Shown: one piece after another, positions 8,418 through 15,829 of the stretch | Layout of the letters: each line of letters starts with the position of its first letter | Numbering within the stretch: the stretch's first letter is position 1 | Source of the DNA: Planoprotostelium fungivorum | Lineage: Eukaryota; Evosea; Variosea; Cavosteliida; Cavosteliaceae | Length of the DNA stretch: 15,829 nucleotides | NCBI GenBank assembly: GCA_003024175.1 | Contig: MDYQ01000373.1 | Location: forward strand, 1-15,829 | Direction of reading: 5' to 3' | Notes under the pieces: model-generated | The model's database searches: none | The model's input: the letters and a program-made list of their open reading frames with translations, nothing else | What the model was told of the DNA's origin: nothing | Translations under genes and position numbers: made by a program

Positions 8418-9717
8418 ATGAGCAACGCTCACTTTCGAGTTCGATTTCTCCTCTTCCCTGGCGGTCAGCAGACAACTCTGGACTTCCCATCTACTAGCTC
8501 ATTTTCTGATGTCAGAACTACTCTGAAGGATCACTGGGCACAAGGTAATGTCATGTAGTGTTCACTGGTACTCATTATCGTTTCAGCTGTTGGTCTTCAG
8601 CCAGGCTTCCGGTTGATTTACTCTGGAAAGAACATCGAGGATGGCCAGCTCATTTCGGGTGCAGCCCATCCAGAAGTTCAAATGTTCTGATCGAATCATC
8701 AGATGTGCTTCCCATTCGAAGTGATTCCGTGACCATACACGTTGTTAATCGAGCTGCCGCTGACACTGGCGTTAGTCCAGCACCACAACCCACCCCTCAG
8801 ACGGAGGTAATGCATTCCTCCTCATTTCAATCGGATTCTGATGGACGGCAACAGATGGGAGAGCACGACGGAGACTTCATGGACCAGTTCAGCAACATTC
8901 ACTTCCACGGCTGTTTCTTCAACGAAGAAGAGTTCCATGACCTCCGTAACGTCTTTCAGAGAGGACTTACTATTGAAGAGGTGAACCAAGAGACCGTCAA
9001 AATCACGGACTCAAAGAGGACAGCGTCAGCAGGACATCTTCCAGCCTGACGCAACAGTCTCGTTCGACTACATCTTTCGATTCGTCAGATCCTACTGGAA
9101 CTGGATGAAGAGCCACCAATACAAGGGTCGGTCTCTTCTTCACCCTCCACCTTTCATCATTGTCAATCACATCACCCTCTTCATTCTGACATCTTCAGAT
9201 GCGAACCAAGGATTCCCCACGGAGAGTCTCAAGCGAATCAAGAACAAGACCCTCGGCAGCACACAAGACCGAGTCAACTTCACCCAAGTGAATCAGATCC
9301 ATCGTCAGATGCAGAAGGACAACACTGACGCAAGCAGTTCCTCCAAATTTTCTTCCTCTTCGATAACGATACACCTTGCGAGGCCTGTCCACACGGCTCA
9401 CGTGATCGTGTGATGCAGGCGACAACCAAACTGCACAGCTCCCTCATGCAACAAGAGTCTGCTCCCACCACCCCAACACCTCTCACGGCACCCACAGAAG
9501 ATCCGTTCTCTGATGACACTATCCCTGACGTGGAGAATCATCTCAACATGGACATCTTTGATCGCCTCTTTCCTCTCGTGGATAAGGACAACGACCAGGT
9601 ATGTTGAACATCTGACGCAGGTGATGACACGCACAGATGTTGTCCTGCCAAGAGCTGGAGACATTCTTTTATCTGTACAGCGCACAGTTGACTCACGTCA
9701 CCCAAGAGGCCTCTTGA
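8418..9717 (+). CDS. UBL3-like ubiquitin-fold protein with C-terminal EF-hand
   Basis: Model of eight exons: 8418-8544, 8587-8658, 8703-8806, 8855-8980, 9033-9126, 9199-9287, 9335-9598 and 9637-9717. They total 957 nt (318 aa), all in phase. Residues about 5-95 form a ubiquitin-like fold of the UBL3/Dsc3 type: FRVRFLLFPGGQQTTLDFP, then a VRTTLKDHW helix, then FRLIYSGKNIEDGQLISDVL and SVTIHVVNR. A Pro/Thr/Gln linker follows. The middle is helical and aromatic-rich (DYIFRFVRSYWNWMKSH) and unrecognised. A CEAC-PH pair occurs near 220. At 287-298 is a canonical EF-hand loop, DKDNDQMLSCQE, with Asp at 1, 3 and 5 and Glu at 12. That loop appears only if the last intron is taken as 38 nt (9599-9636); a 22-nt reading gives a different C-terminus. 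It has no CAAX end, unlike UBL3. It may be a calcium-responsive adaptor (inference). Confidence 0.75.
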
Positions 9718-9747
9718 GTTTGGACCACAGACTCTTCTTTATATATG

Positions 9748-9753
9748 AATAAA
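9748..9753 (+). terminator. Poly(A) signal of the UBL/EF-hand gene
   Basis: AATAAA occurs 31 nt after the TGA stop (9715-9717), followed by a T-rich stretch (ttgtaattttt). This is the conventional spacing, unlike the stop-fused signals of other genes here. Confidence 0.5.
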
Positions 9754-10081
9754 TTGTAATTTTTAAGACGAGCAGACTTTGTGTATCAAAGAGGTGTGAC
9801 ATAATAGTGTATTATTTGACCAGTTGGTGGCCCACAGATTGTGATTTGAGACATTCAGGTCATGCTGACAAGATGGAAACTTGATAAGTGGAGCCTCGCT
9901 TGTGTCGTTGAGATGTCAGTCAATGGATGTACTGTGCATCACAACACAATAATGACCTGATGAGATCGGACATGAGTGAGAATCTCTGAGAACACCACCC
10001 AGACCTTCATACACATCCTACTTCAGACTTCAGTGTCGTACATAAGAAATTCTCTTCTGACGTATCTTACATCTATCTGAG
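9754..10081. other. Unassigned intergenic sequence
   Basis: No frame of protein-like composition, no intron signature and no obvious RNA structure is visible on either strand. Confidence 0.35.
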
Positions 10082-10347
10082 TCAAAAGGAACAAACTCTG
10101 ACAGTCTGTGAAAAATTTTCCACCCTATTCTTCTGGATCATATCTCTGAACTGAAATTCACGAACTTTTCCACGGGCAAGCGATGTGATGTGATCTGATC
10201 TCAAGCCAACACAAATGCTGGTTGGACGATAGGGGATGGATCGTTTTGCTAAGCAAGCATTTCCATACTTCTCCATCTGATTCACGCATCGCTCTTCAAT
10301 AAGATGTCTTCTCGATCGATGAGAGGCATGGAAGAGAAACACAACAT
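10082..10347 (-). other. Weak minus-strand gene candidate
   Basis: Two readings compete. One is an unspliced open frame containing EERCVNQMEKYGNACLAKRS and REFQFRDMIQKNRVENF, but it has no upstream ATG. The other is a spliced reading from ATG 10347 (MPLIDREDILLKSDA), an intron starting GTGAATC at 10285, then KTIHPLSSNQHL. Neither matches a family I know. The stretch gatgtgatgtgatctgatc near 10182-10200 resembles the repeat seen in introns elsewhere, which slightly favours a spliced gene. Confidence 0.25.
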
Positions 10348-10845
10348 CTACGTCTTTAAACGTTTGCTATCAGAAGGATAGGCTCAATCACCCCTTTTGT
10401 TGATCATCATGATTCTGAGGTAGGTCTACAGTGCTCATTCTCTTCTGGCTCTACTTTGTTTTATAGTGCCTTGCGCCTGTGCTACTGTCAGATGATGAAC
10501 ATCACAAGTAATGTCACAATGTGATGAACTATTGATGAAAGATCCAGTACAGGCTGATCATCTACGTACTAACAGACAATTACATCTTGTTTAATTTATT
10601 AGATATCATAGAGTGCACTACAGTTGTCCGTAGAGTCCACTGCAGTTGTACGAGAGTTGACTATAGACTGCACTGTATCTCACCTCATGGCAACCACAGC
10701 TGTTCTGTTCATCTACAGAGGAGTCATCATGTTTGCCCCTGCTCAGGCTTGTGGCAGGACAGCCAGAATGGACTTCAATTTCAGGCGTGGTCACCCTACG
10801 AGACGAGCCAGTGATGATGGTGATGCATGATCATCTGATGTCCTC
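10348..10845. other. Unassigned sequence downstream of the second SAP gene
   Basis: Overlapping plus-strand frames at 10587-10830 lack domain-like patterns and intron signals. On the minus strand it is the 3' flank of the SAP gene ending at 10846, and I find no AATAAA close to that stop. The stretch is probably intergenic. Confidence 0.35.
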
Positions 10846-12649
10846 TCAACTGTGCTCATGGCCTCCGCAGATATCTCCCTTGTGTCTAAGAATCTCCGCC
10901 ACCTTCTTCACCTCCAGATGGTGCACGATGTCCTCTGCCAGCACCAGACCCTCTTGTTATGTGGCACCACAGGTGGTTCCACAGAACTGTTTGCGTTGGT
11001 CACCTCCCTCTCTGGTTGGGTTGTGTGATCAGCAATTTGATCAATCTACAATGAATGGAGATGGCTCACCTTCTGTACAATCTCATCTTCTTCGATCATG
11101 TCTCTGATCGTTCTCTTCTTTGCTTCCGTATAGAGCAAGAACAATTGAGGATGATAATAACGGTTGGCATCTTGATTGTTTTAATTTGGTCCCTGGTGTT
11201 GCTGTGACGGAATTCAAATTGTGCGGAACACATCAGATGAGGAAACTCATTCAGTTCCACCTCTCGTTCTTTTGTGGCTGTGCTGTGTCATTACAGGACA
11301 TTACGCTGTAACGAATCACCTGTCGATTGTGATACAGAAGGTGATATGGGCCTCCAACCTTCTTTGAATTGACTCGAAGTTGATCCAACAACGAAATCTA
11401 CCTTTCCGATTGTATTCCCTATTATCTCTGTTCATGTTACCTCCGCAGTCGATCTTTTGATGAGATCTCACCTGTAATACTTTTCGTTGCCTATTCTGCT
11501 CGCATGTTCTACGCCTCTTGAAACGCTCATTTGATTTCAATGTTGTGATTCACAAATCATCGATATCGGAATGGATTGGCCATCCCTTCTCTTCTCGATT
11601 GATCTTCCGTTCTGCTTCTGTTCCCTGTGGTTCAGTAATACAACCGCCTGCCTGATCCTGCTCGTTTCCCTCGTCCTCAAAAAAAGTGACCGCTGCTCCC
11701 ACTGCAATAGATGCGGTTGCTCTTTGTACAGAGAGGTGTAGAAGTGTTGGTACACCCTCCTCTGGCCCTCTATGTTGCTATCAGAAGAATGACAACACAT
11801 CGTTCACTCACGAAATACATGGGCCAGACGACGCCACCATTCTTCTGACGTACCCAGTTTGGGTAATCCACAATTTGGCTTCTTCTCGTTGTAATCGAAT
11901 CTATGTCTATTCAGTGAAACTCGCTGGAAGAGGAATCACTTGAAATACCAACGAGTGTTCGATATCCATTTCCCATCAAACCGAGAGGAAACTTTCCGAC
12001 TCCAAGACTTGACGCATGTTCCATCTCGTGCCATGAGGAACCTGAAGTCGTCTCAACCACATGCACCTGTTACACGATCAATGACGCACCAGAAAGATTA
12101 CACTCACCTAAGAAGATCTGGCCCCATTTCCTAACACCATGAGTCAGCCGATCGTTCAGGATGTTCCTCATGATGGAGCACACTCGGGCGAGCTGTGATA
12201 ATCTACACAGCGTGTAGTTCTCTCCCTCGTTGATGGTGGCCATGATCTGTTTGATACTTTCCGGCGTCAACTATCGAACCATCAGCTTCATTACAGCGAC
12301 GATAATGGCTCACATAGAAAGGTAGCCTTCCCATGCTGTCCCGTATCGTGAGGTCAACCGTCTCCGCTCCTTCTTGAGTCGAGTCCACAGCCGCAGGAGC
12401 AGGGGCTGTCGCTGGTATACCGGTGAGCCTGGATATGAGAGTGCTACGTGAGCCACCGATCCGAAGCCCACGCTGACGACATCTCTCCTTCAGAGCTGGG
12501 ATGGAGAGGTCATTCAGATCTGTTGTGCTGTCGGGTCAGAGAGCCTCCTGTGTCTGTTACGAAGCGTTCAATGGCTCAACTCACCTGTTTTGAAGTGATG
12601 GGGTCGACTGCCATGTGTTGTTCGTTGATCTGAAGTGGCACAGATGCAT
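10846..12649 (-). CDS. N-terminal SAP-domain protein, about 12 exons, family unknown
   Basis: Phase-consistent minus model: 12649-12585, 12527-12314, 12270-12108, 12041-11940, 11906-11812, 11777-11554, 11525-11472, 11418-11320, 11277-11261, 11170-11070, 11045-11004 and 10950-10846, about 426 aa. A SAP domain is clear near the start: DLNDLSIPALKERCRQRGLR, then GGSRSTLISRLTGI. After it come LPFY | LTPESIKQIMATINEGENY, PLGLMGNGYRTLVGIS, VDYPNWVRQKNGGVVWPMYF, an acidic stretch (TFFEDEGNEQDQAGG), KGRFRCWINFESIQRRLEAH and a C-terminal helical part (LFLLYTEAKKRTIRDMIEED, EDIVHHLEVKKVAEILRHKG). SAP followed by LPFY and LTP recalls PIAS/Siz SUMO ligases, but no SP-RING was found. The start is doubtful. 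A better-looking ATG at 12704 (MDTNTSVTTGAVVAAV) shares the donor at 12584 but leads into an in-frame TGA. Several internal junctions have alternatives, including a 24-nt intron at 11069-11046. It is probably a nuclear DNA- or chromatin-associated protein. Confidence 0.5.
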
Positions 12650-12704
12650 TGACTGCAACGGCTGCGACGACTGCGCCTGTTGTGACGGAGGTGTTCGTAT
12701 CCAT

Positions 12705-13184
12705 TGAGATGTCTATGCCTAACTATTGTCAGTAATGGTATCATTATAGTCTCATATACTTACGAAGATGGGTCGTGTGTTCAGCCCGTTCAGAGTAGAG
12801 GTGATTGAGATGTGATGACGTCGATCAAGTGTAACCGAAGAGAAAGAGGAGAATGAGTGATATGTGTTCCAGTTGTCTTGACCCCCGCTCGTCTGCCGTG
12901 GTGTGAGCCATTTGTATGATGGGTGGAATGGACTAATGACCCATTGTGATGCTTGTCGTGAAAAGTTAGGAAGGAATCGTCTGGTAGTTGCTGTTTCTGG
13001 CTGATCTGTAGAGTGTTCGCCATCGGCCCCAAAGAATTCACCATCCACCGGAAAAAACGACGGCCCCGGAAAATTAAAACCGGACTGCCTTGTTCCCGCG
13101 GTGCGAATAGTCCCTTTTTCGTTGTAGATCGTCAGGAAGAAGCTGTCCCGAGTTGCAACCCATGCAACAACTCGGTCCAATAAA
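12705..13184. other. Upstream region of the second SAP gene, no firm gene
   Basis: Minus-strand open frames cover 12752-13180 but start with non-ATG codons or have low-complexity His/Ser-rich composition (SLVHSTHHTNGSHH), with no domain and no convincing splice link into the SAP gene. It may hold the promoter and 5' UTR. A short G/C-rich stretch near 13045-13105 (aaaaaacgacggccccggaaaattaaaaccgg) stands out in base use. Confidence 0.35.
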
Positions 13185-14180
13185 TTGAAACACGTGCACG
13201 TGACACCTACTCGTGTTGAATTCTGCGAAGAGCGAACGGTCAGAGTACCTCACGGGACCAAAAGATGCCAAGACTTATCTTGCACTGGTTGGTCATTGAG
13301 TCACTATTGTTACTGCACATGTACCCAAATGATAGTCAAATACTGTGAGCACCATAAAGGGTGGTTCAATGGGAAAACATTCAAACAAAGGCATTCTCAT
13401 CTCGTGCCTCATTTGTCAGATGAACCTGTATCATTTTTCCGTGCAAGCAAAAATAATCTTCGCTCGGAAGGTTTTGAGTGTGAGCGAGACATTTCTCTCA
13501 TTGAGACAAGATGATTGACTACTTCAATCAGGCGTTGAGAGATGCCATCGGTCTCGATGCATATAGAAGCGATGAACACTGACAGCACGGTGAAACAGCT
13601 CTGTGGCGAGCACTCCACATTAGGATTTGCAAAAGGAGCCAAATCGATCCCCCCATTCAAGAAGAAGCTGTGAAGGTGCCATCAAATGTGGATGCCTGTG
13701 ATTTCTGTGAACTTTGGGAGTTCTTCTAACACCTAAACCCATCCTCCCCTTGACAATTGCGCACTTGATTTGGGACCAAATATATCTTTGCTTCTTTTAT
13801 CGCACAACATTCAAGTACATGCGACCTTTCAGTCGCTTTTCTGTCCCCTGGTTTGCAAAGCGAGTGAGACTCTTGTGTTCCAGCAGTATCTCTGGTAGAT
13901 GCTGTATCATGATGTGGAGGTAATGGCTGCCAATCTCAAAGAAGGAGATGGACATCAGATTATCAATTGCTTTCAAAATGGCTGCAGAATCTCAATTGAT
14001 TCCTCTGTGTTGCTTCCAACAGTCAGTCTCATCACTACATCTGCTCAACATGACTCAGGTGCATTGATGAAGAACTCAAACAGAATCCTCCATGCCTCCC
14101 ACACGTGAGCCTCATTTTTTGTATAAATTCCTTCAAATATCTTGGTGTGATTGTCCAATATGCTTTGACAGAGGTCTCCA
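13185..14180 (+). mobile_element. Possible decayed transposable-element fragments
   Basis: Plus-strand peptides in shifting frames look protein-like but are broken by stops. One is Cys/His-rich (SLSHYCYCTCTQMIVKYCEH, followed by FNGKTFKQRHSHLVPHL), resembling a zinc-binding segment. Others read MIDYFNQALRDAIGLDAYRS and LTIAHLIWDQIYLCFFY. At 14126-14158 INSFKYLGVIV resembles the conserved KYLG motif of LINE reverse transcriptases. There are no GTGAG introns here. I cannot assign a superfamily or ends, and chance open frames are a real alternative. Confidence 0.25.
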
Positions 14181-14755
14181 GACATGAATGGTAGTTCGAA
14201 TTTGATATTTGCTGTACTCCACAACCTTGATGCCTATTTTACAAAAAAAATCAACATATATTGTTTGTTTATCTTTCTTCTGCAATTCTATTTTGATCAA
14301 CTAATACATCGGTTAGTACAGATTATTTTTGTCTCTCTGCCCCCTCTTTTTTTCTTTGTTTTTCTCCCCCTTTTGTTTTATTTATAACTCGAAGATGTAT
14401 TGAAAAATATATATGTTCATAACCATCAAATGCCAAACTGAATAAATTAGAGTTAAAGATGACATAACTTCAGATCTTTTTTTTACACAAGTCTGATTCA
14501 TTACTTATGTTTCCATCATAGCTTGCCAATACAGGTATGTGCTTATGATATGCCTTCAAATTATTCTGACTGTGCCAAGATTATAGAATTAACATTGAGC
14601 CCTTTGTTTTCCTTACTTGTCTTTCATTGGAGATTGCAAGGGATCAGGCCTTTATTTCCCATCTCTTCCAGTAAGTTCCACTCATATTTATCATAATCTA
14701 ATGTTGAAAACCATGGAAGGATGTTTTCTGTTCGAATCTTACTCTTGTCCCAGAA
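14181..14755. other. A+T-rich stretch with homopolymer runs, no gene
   Basis: The sequence is rich in T and A runs (ctttttttctttgtttttctccccc near 14345, tctttttttta near 14476) and lacks open frames of coding character. On the minus strand, short broken peptides such as PWFSTLDYDKYEWNLLEEMG may extend the neighbouring retroelement remnant toward its 3' end. Confidence 0.4.
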
Positions 14756-15651
14756 TTACTTCAGAGTTGTCCACAACTGATCATTCAATTCTCTAGTAAA
14801 AATACATTCTCCCAGAGCATGTTGGTGGGAGTCCATAACACTTTCCTCCATTATATCAGAGCAAAATTTACAACTATCATCCTCTGTGAGGTTGTTAAGG
14901 ACCTGCAGAGACATAAAAATTCGTGTCTCTGTTGTGTCTTGCAATTTTTGGATCCGTCTCAACATAAAATTGCTTGTCTTGTCTCAGTCTTGTCTCGCCA
15001 ATTTTCAATGCCTTCTCTGTTTTGGTATCTGTGCTTACTCTGTCTATGGTGTCTGTTCGGTTTACCCTCAGCGTGAGGCCGAACCGTTTTGCTGTCAATT
15101 CTACTTCTATTGCCTTTGCTGTTCTAATGTTGATATTTACTGCTGGATTGTTCATTGTTTTGTCTAGCAAGTATCCAAAAAAAAGTAGCTGTGGCTTTGC
15201 TGTATAGGCTACAGTACCCTCTGAAGTTGATCCAGTAAGCTTCATCAGTGGGTGGGCCCAATTCTCCAAACTTATTCAGTTTCTTCATTGTCCATCTGTC
15301 TAATTCGATGAGCCATTCCCCTTTATCTGTCATTGTATGCTGGGCTCTATATGATATTGTTGAAAGTCCAATTGCATTAATTACTTCCACTTTCTGATTC
15401 AATGGAAGTTTCTTCTCTGCTAGCGCCCTGTTTGTTATACTCATAAATCTTTGAATCAGGAGTTCAATCTGTTTGTCCCAGTTCATTTTTAAATTTGTTG
15501 TCCATCCCAGTATTGTAAATAATCCATCTGCTCCTTCCTTTCTTATATCTGTCCCTCGAGTTTTGATGTCTCCTGGTTCTCCTCTTAGCCAATGGTATGA
15601 GCTTTTGTTTTCGTTGATTGTAATATCGTTGTGTGTACAGAAATCGTTCAC
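14756..15651 (-). pseudogene. LINE-type retrotransposon remnant, RT thumb and Cys/His tail
   Basis: Three overlapping minus-strand frames together read like the C-terminal part of a non-LTR retrotransposon polyprotein. Frame one (15651-15124) has ITINENKSSYHW, then ILGWTTNLKMNWDKQIELL, LPLNQKVEVINAIGLSTISY, ELDRWTMKKLNKFG and EAYWINFRGYCSLYSKA. This is the thumb pattern that follows the catalytic palm. It shifts to a second frame at an eight-base homopolymer (15178-15185), read as LLDKTMNNPAVNINIRTAKA. It shifts again near 14960 to RRIQKLQDTTETRIFMSLQV and a DSCKFCSDIMEE...HQHALGEC segment, a C-x2-C...H-x4-C motif like those between RT and the endonuclease or at the end of such elements. No catalytic DD motif was found up to the window edge. 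Frameshifts and stops mark it as decayed; the family is undetermined. Confidence 0.65.
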
Positions 15652-15829
15652 TTTCTTGTCTCAGACCTGCCTCTATTCTAGCTCTGTCTCCTTCACCATC
15701 CCACACAATCTTTGCACCACATCTGATCCTACCATCTTTGCAGCCCAGCTAGATGCCTCTGAGCTTCAAAAGACCCCAGGCGGACTGCCCTCTGCCACAT
15801 CACTTGAAAAAGAGATCACCCTTGCCCTC
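15652..15829 (-). mobile_element. Probable continuation of the retroelement remnant, truncated by window edge
   Basis: The frame upstream of the thumb segment contains stops, and adjacent frames give short peptides (RIRCGAKIVWDGEGDRARIE) without the expected FADD-type catalytic motif. Either the RT palm is degraded here or a different sequence has inserted. Confidence 0.3.

Noticed and set aside
10587-10830. Two overlapping plus-strand frames of about 70 codons
   Set aside because: There is no domain, no intron signature and no codon pattern; their lengths are ordinary for chance.
10846-11070. TAF12-like histone fold at the C-terminus of the second SAP gene
   Set aside because: Only LEVKKVAEIL and a preceding IAD motif resemble it; spacing is about nine residues short and the N-terminal helix does not fit.
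12270-12527. PIAS/Siz SUMO-ligase identity for the second SAP gene
   Set aside because: SAP, LPFY and LTP are suggestive, but no SP-RING Cys/His pattern or clear PINIT strand order could be found downstream, so the name is not given.
12585-12704. ATG at 12704 as the start of the second SAP gene
   Set aside because: The peptide looks natural, but from this frame no AG acceptor reaches the SAP frame without an in-frame TGA. ATG 12649 splices in phase, so it was preferred with low confidence.
12752-13180. Minus-strand 142-codon frame
   Set aside because: It begins at TTG with no in-frame upstream ATG, has an inconsistent composition and cannot be spliced into the SAP gene in phase.

Overview
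The window comes from the nuclear genome of a compact, intron-dense microbial eukaryote (a protist I cannot place). Protein-coding exons are separated by dozens of very short introns (about 24-163 nt, most 32-60). These have GTGAG-type donors and a CTGAC/CTGAT/CTAAC-like branch element lying only a few bases before the AG acceptor, with no polypyrimidine tract. I rebuilt the genes by hand, keeping only introns that preserve phase across the whole gene, so exon coordinates are models rather than transcript evidence.

Layout from left to right. (1) 171-1275, minus: a six-exon gene resembling the single-stranded-DNA-binding protein family known from nucleocytoplasmic large DNA viruses (NCLDV), with a basic, presequence-like N-terminus. 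(2) A divergent promoter of roughly 70-120 bp. (3) 1396-5328, plus: a 22-exon gene for a nuclear-type protein with a basic/acidic disordered N-terminus, coiled coil, SAP DNA-binding domain and C-terminal WD40 propeller. (4) 5338-7768, minus: a 15-exon gene for translation factor eIF2D (ligatin), the best-identified gene here. It converges on the WD40 gene with 9 bp between stop codons. (5) 7860-8230, minus: a small tentative gene. (6) 8418-9717, plus: an eight-exon gene joining a UBL3-like ubiquitin fold to a C-terminal EF-hand. (7) 9754-10845: mostly unassigned, with one weak minus-strand gene candidate. (8) 10846-12649, minus: a multi-exon gene with an N-terminal SAP domain and an unrecognised body. 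(9) 12705-13184: unassigned.

From about 13.2 kb to the right edge the character changes. The DNA is more A+T-rich, the GTGAG-intron signature disappears, and the readable peptides are frameshifted transposable-element debris: a minus-strand LINE-type reverse-transcriptase thumb plus a Cys/His C-terminal segment, and weaker plus-strand fragments.

Three of the five main genes have an AATAAA polyadenylation signal fused with or overlapping the stop codon, so 3' UTRs must be minimal. Several introns are filled with ATCAC-type pentamer or trimer repeats. The genes do not form an obvious pathway. Two carry SAP domains and one carries a likely ssDNA-binding fold, so three neighbours may handle nucleic acid, but that grouping is inference.
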